DNA of 64,000 nucleotides, from contig CM071936.1 in the NCBI GenBank assembly GCA_016081115.2, positions 88,279,943-88,343,942 on the forward strand, read 5' to 3'. Below, one piece after another: positions 59,275-64,000 of the stretch (positions are counted from its first letter, which is position 1; each line of letters opens with the position of its first letter). The notes below the pieces were generated by a model. The model had not been told where the DNA came from and did no database searches. It saw only the letters and a program-made list of their open reading frames with translations. Source of the DNA: Rehmannia glutinosa (lineage: Eukaryota > Streptophyta > Magnoliopsida > Lamiales > Orobanchaceae). Both the position numbers and the translations under genes were made by a program.

Positions 59275-59453
59275 ATGGCTTCATTTATTACACTCATGCA
59301 CGATTTAAACATGAGGAAAACTATGTGACTATGAAATTTAGGTTGGTCCGCATATATAAAAGGTCATTATACAATCACAAAAATCAAGTGTTGAATCTAG
59401 AAAATCACAAAAATCAAGTGTTGAATCTAGAATGTGTTTGTCACGATAGCGTG
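59275..59453 (+). pseudogene. RPA1-like first-exon remnant in the Helitron
   Basis: MASFITLMHDLN opens at 59275. In the neighbouring frame, ENYVTMKFRLVRIYKR and later NLECVCHDSV follow. The pattern matches the N-terminal OB-fold of replication protein A 70-kDa-like proteins carried by plant Helitrons. These bind single-stranded DNA, and Helitrons are thought to use them during rolling-circle transfer. A splice donor GTGGTAAGA ends the exon at 59453. One frame change after DLN and a perfect 30-bp tandem duplication (59373-59402, 59403-59432; NHKNQVLNLE twice) break it. A TATA-like TTATAAATAG lies near 59178-59187. The rest of the gene was not found. Confidence 0.5.
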
Positions 59454-60117
59454 GTAAGATTTTATTTTCTTTTCTACATCATTTATATTTTTTTATAATA
59501 ATATAAATGTGTTGTTACTAATAGTTTTAATATAGAATATCAACCTGGGTTATTTCATTATATCAAAGATAATGAACCCATTTTTCACATTATTCACATA
59601 ACAATTTTAATTTTGCAGTTTATATACATATGTTATAAACTTTGAATTAAAAAATCATATGATTTTTTTTATTATATAAGCATTTTGATACTGCAACGAA
59701 CATACTTTATATCTATTTGGAAGTAAACTGAGAATCAAGGTTATTATATCTATTTTATTTATTTATTTTATCTTATTTAATTCAAATATTTGCAGAAAAT
59801 TTGAATCCCACGAAAATAACATGTCAGAAATTAGATGCAAAAAATGATTTGCAAGGCCCACCAAAAAGAAAATTCCCAGATTACTCGACCGGTAATATCA
59901 CAAATAGTTATTAATAATATCTCAAAAAATAATTTTATTTACATCAAATTTCTATGGTTCGACACAACAAACCTAATATGGTCCAACACAACCCATTTCA
60001 TATTATCCGACACAACACACCCCGTGCATCGCACGGGCAAAGCACTAGTATATAATAAACAACGGATAAGATAACTTATTATGTCTATGTATTAAAAGTA
60101 AGGAGTTTGGTCATATC

Positions 60118-60740
60118 TAGGGTGGCCAAATGGAACCGAAATCGGGTTCTAAATCGGAACTGGAACCATGGTCAACTGTTCTATACCGTGCAATGGTCAA
60201 TAGTTCTAAAATCGAATTGGAACCGTGTAGGCTTGTTCCGGTTCCTGGTCTTAAAAACCGTGGAAGTGGCGGTTTTAACCGTTGGTGGAACCATTTTTTA
60301 AGGTTAAAACCAACAATGTTGTTTTGGTAAATACATTCTAGAAGAAATGTTAAATTTTTATTATTATGTTTTATTTTCGTAACTACATGAGACACGTTTT
60401 AGACCAAATGTTATAAGTGAACTACGTGAACTTTGATTTTTCTATACTGATAGTATATATAGATAGTTTAATATTATTACTTATATTAAGTATAAAACTT
60501 TATTGCATATTAAGTCAAGTCTTTTTCTTTATTTTTCTTCTTTTTTTTAATCGAAATTGATTAACTATTTTAAGAAATAAAAAAATTATCAAAAGATAAA
60601 CAAATGGTTAGGTTAAAATCGAACCGGAATCATGGAGGAATCGGATTCAAACGGATCGGAACTCATCGATTTCAATTTTGGAACTGGAACCGTGATGAAA
60701 CGGTTCCGGTCCGACAGTTCCAGAACCATGGCCACCCCTA
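60118..60740. mobile_element. hAT-type MITE with perfect target duplication
   Basis: 623 bp, ends TAGGGTGGCCAAATGG and CCATGGCCACCCCTA, flanked by perfect 8-bp copies GTCATATC at 60110-60117 and 60741-60748. Both ends are rich in GAACCG/CGGTTC words; the middle is AT-rich and non-coding. Confidence 0.85.
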
Positions 60741-60748
60741 GTCATATC

Positions 60749-62540
60749 TATAAAATTAATTCTTGTTACTTGTTAGTGAGTTGGGAGTTGAGAAATTGCA
60801 AATACTTGTAATTACCAGTGTAGATGCATAATATTACACAAATTGGAAGAATATTTGCGGCGAATAAAATTTTAAAAAATTAAATATTTGTGTCAGCATG
60901 AATCAAACAATCTTCTCTCGGAATTGAACATGCAAATTCCTCCTCCAGAAAGGAAAAGAAGAAAAGAAGAACAAAAACAAAAACAAATCCAAATTACTTT
61001 CTGGTAATTAGTACCAAGTTAAAGAACTCACGTCAAGAGAATATGTGGTGAAAAACTCACTTCAATTTTTTTTTTTTTAAATTTGGTGTTTCATATCGTC
61101 TTGCATAAAATAAATATACGTTAAGTGTATAAAATCAATGCAGAATATATATATTTAAATATATATTTTATTAAATTTGTATGTTATTGGTAAAATTAAT
61201 GTATTTTAATTAACTTTTGGGTAACATTAAGACAAATAATCTCACATCGTGTAAACACGCCGGTGGTATGTGGGCCTGTGGCTTATAAGCATGGGTCAAT
61301 TCCTCCCGAAAAGATGTTATTTATGACAAAATTATGAGGTCAATCAATGCAAATATTTATTTTTGGACGACGCTTACTGCTTATCTACTTCATTATGTTA
61401 TGTATATATCTATTTACTCAACATCATTGACCCATGAGCCAAAATCTTGAAAAATAAAATTCATGATTAGACAAAATCTAATTATTTTGTCCTAATCTCT
61501 TTCATAAGTTGTGGAGATTTCAATAGAAGATATGCACCCTTAGAAAAAAACTCTATTATGTAAGGACAAAGAATCTAATTCCTCGCGTGCTTTCAGTTTT
61601 TCCATTTCAATAATTCAACTAAAGACATGGTTGCCTTTATACGTGGGATTGCTCTGTTTAACCTACCCTACTAATTAATATTTGATCTTATGCATATTGT
61701 CAAAAAAATAAACAGTTCCACTACATGTTTTAGCTGCTGGTGCCTCTAAATTTAAGTGACAAAGGTAATAAAAAGTGTATGCTATTTGAATAGGACGCGT
61801 TTTGTGAATAGCCTAGGAATTAGGATGCTTCAAAACTGAACAATTCTAAAGGTTTCTTACTTAAATTTTACTGAATTTCTTAGCCTTTTATTTATATTTG
61901 TATTTGTTGTATGGTAAAATTGTAATTGTATTTCTTTTATTTAATTACATTTTTATTTAATTATCAACCACGGATATTCATCATTGGATCCAACATCTTT
62001 TGTCATTGGCCACAAGACCAAAACTATTACTACACAACCCATAAGGCTCGGTTTTATATCCCACCCACGCGACCCACTTTATCCTACAAGGCTCATCAAA
62101 AAGATTAGTATATTTTTCTGAAAATTTTCATAAACAATCGCATGTTTGGTCAAAAAAAAATTCTCCAGCGTAAAGAAAATGGAATCTATTTCATATCCAA
62201 TCGCCACCTGAATATTTATAATTGTTTTTTCTTAGAATACACTTTTTCATCTCACGTCCAATCACATTCTCAAAATTCGTTTTTTTTTTCTAAAACTTTT
62301 TACCACTATTCTCTAACAAAATAAAAAAATTCAAAATGAAAATATATTCAATCGCGCCCACATTTTTGGTAAAAAAATTCTCTAGCAGAACGAAAAAAAA
62401 AATTCATAAGCAATGGCAACTAGAATTTTTCATGCTTTTTCTCTCAATATACGAATAACACGTCACATGTTATACATGGCATATGTCGAAACTTTATTTC
62501 AAGCCAAAGCCCCATATATATGAATAATATTCAAAGGTAA
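60749..62540. other. AT-rich intergenic sequence
   Basis: No supported gene or element. Short T- and A-rich frames around 61926-62330 have no recognisable protein pattern. Words such as TCCAATCACATTCTC and CCAATCGC recur loosely at 62190-62360, perhaps from an old repeat. Confidence 0.45.
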
Positions 62541-62544
62541 ATAA

Positions 62545-62700
62545 AAGTAAACTACGAGTTTATAGTTCAAGCGTTATCGCTTATATTCTTTCTAAGCGTT
62601 ATCGCTTATATACCCTTTGAACATTGAGAATCTTTCATTTTCTTCGGGATTTATTTTATCCTCTCTCCTCTAACCATTCCTCCAAACTAATTAAAAAAAT
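62545..62700 (+). mobile_element. SINE-like copy related to 52445-52576
   Basis: The order TACGAGTTTATAGTTCAAGC, a central pyrimidine-rich part, CGGGATTTATTTTATCC and TCTCCTCTAACC ending in TTAAAAAAAT follows the layout of the SINE at 52445-52576. A 28-bp piece (AAGCGTTATCGCTTATA) is duplicated in tandem. Boxes and target copies are decayed. Confidence 0.45.
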
Positions 62701-62764
62701 AGATAAATATGTTCCAATCAATATTAAGAAAAATACATATGAGAAAAATTGACATTAATTCCAA

Positions 62765-63019
62765 TTATAGTTTTTGGAGGTCACACTCCCTCACAAACAT
62801 TCCATGAAAACCATAAGGCACTCTTTGGGGCAGCTTAACAATTGCAACAATTTCAAGAGTGGGAGATTTTGCATCCATTACTATGAACTTGGATTCTCTT
62901 GTGTATTTTCATTGAATACGTAATTCACTATATATCCATCGTCTTCCTCTGCCGTTGGATTATCGGGTTTCCTCGGTACGAAACACGCTTCACCACCGTA
63001 GCAGCCCGGCCCATAGAAT
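62765..63019 (-). pseudogene. CCD4: Carotenoid cleavage dioxygenase 4-like terminal exon, frame broken
   Basis: On the minus strand a splice acceptor (TTTCTCTCTCCAG, above 63019) is followed by FYGPGCYGGEACFVPRK, EEDDGYIVNYVFNENTQE, then in another frame FIVMDAKSPTLEIVAIVK, LPQRVPYGFHGMFVRE and a final DLQKL stop (62765-62767). This is the C-terminal end of a CCD4-type enzyme, which cleaves carotenoids in plastids with an iron held by four His. The last iron ligand is the His in YGFHG and is present. Between ENTQE and FIVMD there appear to be two extra bases (near 62895), which shift the frame. This could be a real pseudogene lesion or an assembly error. The other exons lie beyond the window's right edge, so the gene's status is open. 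Confidence 0.75.
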
Positions 63020-63189
63020 CTGGAGAGAGAAATAAATGGGGAGAAAATGATTTAAGGGATGATATTTTAAAATGAGGGATTTTAATTTGGAATTTTGATC
63101 AAGCCTTACTATTAGTTTTTCAAGCCTAAAACCAAAAAAAATCTCTAAATTCTTTTTCATACTTTATTTTTTTTAATCCAACCAAATTT

Positions 63190-63851
63190 CTTGAATAATT
63201 TTATTAATTATAAATTCATAATTTATGTAGGAGTCGAGAATCAAGAGGATTAGGATAACCATATTATTTTACTACGAGGATTACGAGAAATCAATTGAGG
63301 TAGGGATTTTTAATTCCTATATTTGTCTTTATATAATGTTTCGTATGAGTATTTTCATTTATATATGATATGCAGAGGAACTAGTCGGGGACCGTAAATA
63401 GGTCGGGATTGAAGTTGATCTTCGGGTTAAGCCGCCGTACTAAATTTATTAAGCGGCGGTCGAAGAGGAAAAATTTCTGAGAGGAATATTACTGAGAGGA
63501 AATTACATGTGGTATGATATTTGATTATGCTTGTATGTTGTATTATATATTGACAAATTGATCCCTCATCTGAGCAAGTGGAAGCTCACCCCTTTATTTT
63601 TCATAATTTTTCAGATTGAGGAGTCGGGCTGGAGATACGACAGGGATGGATGAAGACTTAATAAATTCTGAATTTGAATTTTTTTTGTGTTGGAATAATT
63701 GGAAATACTTTTCTTTTAATAACTTGGATGGATTTTACTTATTTAAATTATAATGCTTAGTTTTATTAAATAATTTTGTTAATGTTGTATTTTATATTCA
63801 GGTTTTTATTAAAATCACAAATACTTTTATTTTGTAAAATGGGGCGTTACA
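63190..63851 (+). repeat. Chromovirus (Del/Tekay-like) LTR fragment
   Basis: The right end is AAATGGGGCGTTACA at 63851, the usual end of Del/Tekay LTRs (start TGTAAC.CCC). Upstream, GGAAGCTCACCCC and TTTTCAGATTGAGGAGTCGG (63590-63620) are typical of these LTRs. The left end is not clear and no target copies or PBS were found, so it is a solo or truncated LTR. It would lie in an intron of the CCD4-like gene. Sequence from 63852 to 64000 is unassigned. Confidence 0.5.
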
Positions 63852-64000
63852 ACCTTTAATAATTCTTGTGCGTCAGTAAGCCGAGATAGATAGTGCGGGT
63901 TACTCCTAAATAAGAATCACTTATGGGAGAGAGAAGTGTGACCTCTTCGAAGAGAATTATGTGAGCCTCAATTCTTAGAACCTCTTTCAGAACAAGGTGT

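Larger units (their letters stand above)
57916..60048 (+). mobile_element. Helitron, about 2.1 kb
   Basis: The 3' end has the classic plant Helitron terminus: hairpin CCCGTGCATCGCACGGG (60021-60037), then CAAAGCACTAG ending at 60048 and followed by T. The 5' end is taken at TCTATATCTATATATA (57916), preceded by A and followed by TATATAAAAGCAAAATGG, the usual 5' form. A second TC at 57922 is also possible. There is no RepHel gene, so it is non-autonomous. It contains a remnant of an RPA-like gene and a 480-bp internal duplication. Confidence 0.75.

Noticed and set aside
59835..60074. 79-codon frame running across the Helitron 3' end
   Set aside because: It crosses the Helitron terminus into the flank and includes the hairpin, so it cannot be an old gene.

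Overview
This is a stretch of nuclear plant DNA, most likely from a eudicot. It is AT-rich, its genes have introns with GT/AG borders, and it is dominated by nested transposable elements typical of angiosperms: Ty1-copia (Sirevirus-like), Ty3-gypsy (Tat-like), LINE, MULE, hAT-type MITEs, a Helitron and tRNA-derived SINEs. No species-level call is possible from the sequence alone. Only two host genes can be supported. One is a complete five-exon gene for a plastid zinc-finger protein of the PSA2 type (minus strand, 43964-47534). The other is the last exon of a carotenoid cleavage dioxygenase 4-like gene (minus strand, 62765-63019), which runs off the right edge and carries an apparent 2-nt frame break.

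Left block, 1-13676: a decayed LINE lies in three pieces (1-2550, 3333-3528, 13483-13676). It is split by a solo LTR (2551-3332, TSD GGTTC) and by a Mutator-like element (3529-13482, TSD TTTTTATTT). The Mutator-like element carries a fragment of an NPH3/BTB gene, so it is a Pack-MULE, and is itself split by a full-length Copia element on the minus strand (4198-12494, TSD GAGGT).

Middle block, 13677-41504: small hAT-type and SINE-like repeats (14867-19605) are followed by one gypsy insertion (20042-41499, TSD ATTAG). This element keeps a gag fused to the C-terminal end of integrase, about 2.4 kb of hairpin-rich tandem repeats, and a 3' LTR whose core is inverted relative to the 5' LTR. Inside its 3' end sits a tandem Copia array, LTR-internal-LTR-internal-LTR (24940-40609), flanked only at its outer ends by TSD TATAT. 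It belongs to the same family as the Copia copy in the left block.

Right block, 41505-64000: the PSA2-like gene is followed by a degenerate minisatellite and by two MULE copies. One is decayed and split by a hAT MITE and a SINE. The other (52677-56974, TSD TTTTATATA) has a MudrA-type transposase remnant and, on the opposite strand, a DUF1985/Ulp1-type gene remnant. Next come a Helitron with an RPA-like remnant (57916-60048), a hAT MITE with a perfect TSD (60118-60740), a second SINE-like copy, the CCD4-like exon and a chromovirus LTR fragment.

Most retroelement genes are broken by stops and frameshifts. The best candidates for new biology are structural: the tandem Copia array, the flipped LTR core with 114-bp internal inverted arms, covarying hairpins in the gypsy tandem repeats, and an offset gag/pol arrangement shared by all three Copia copies. 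Many small indels separate copies that otherwise look alike, so some breaks may be assembly errors rather than mutations.
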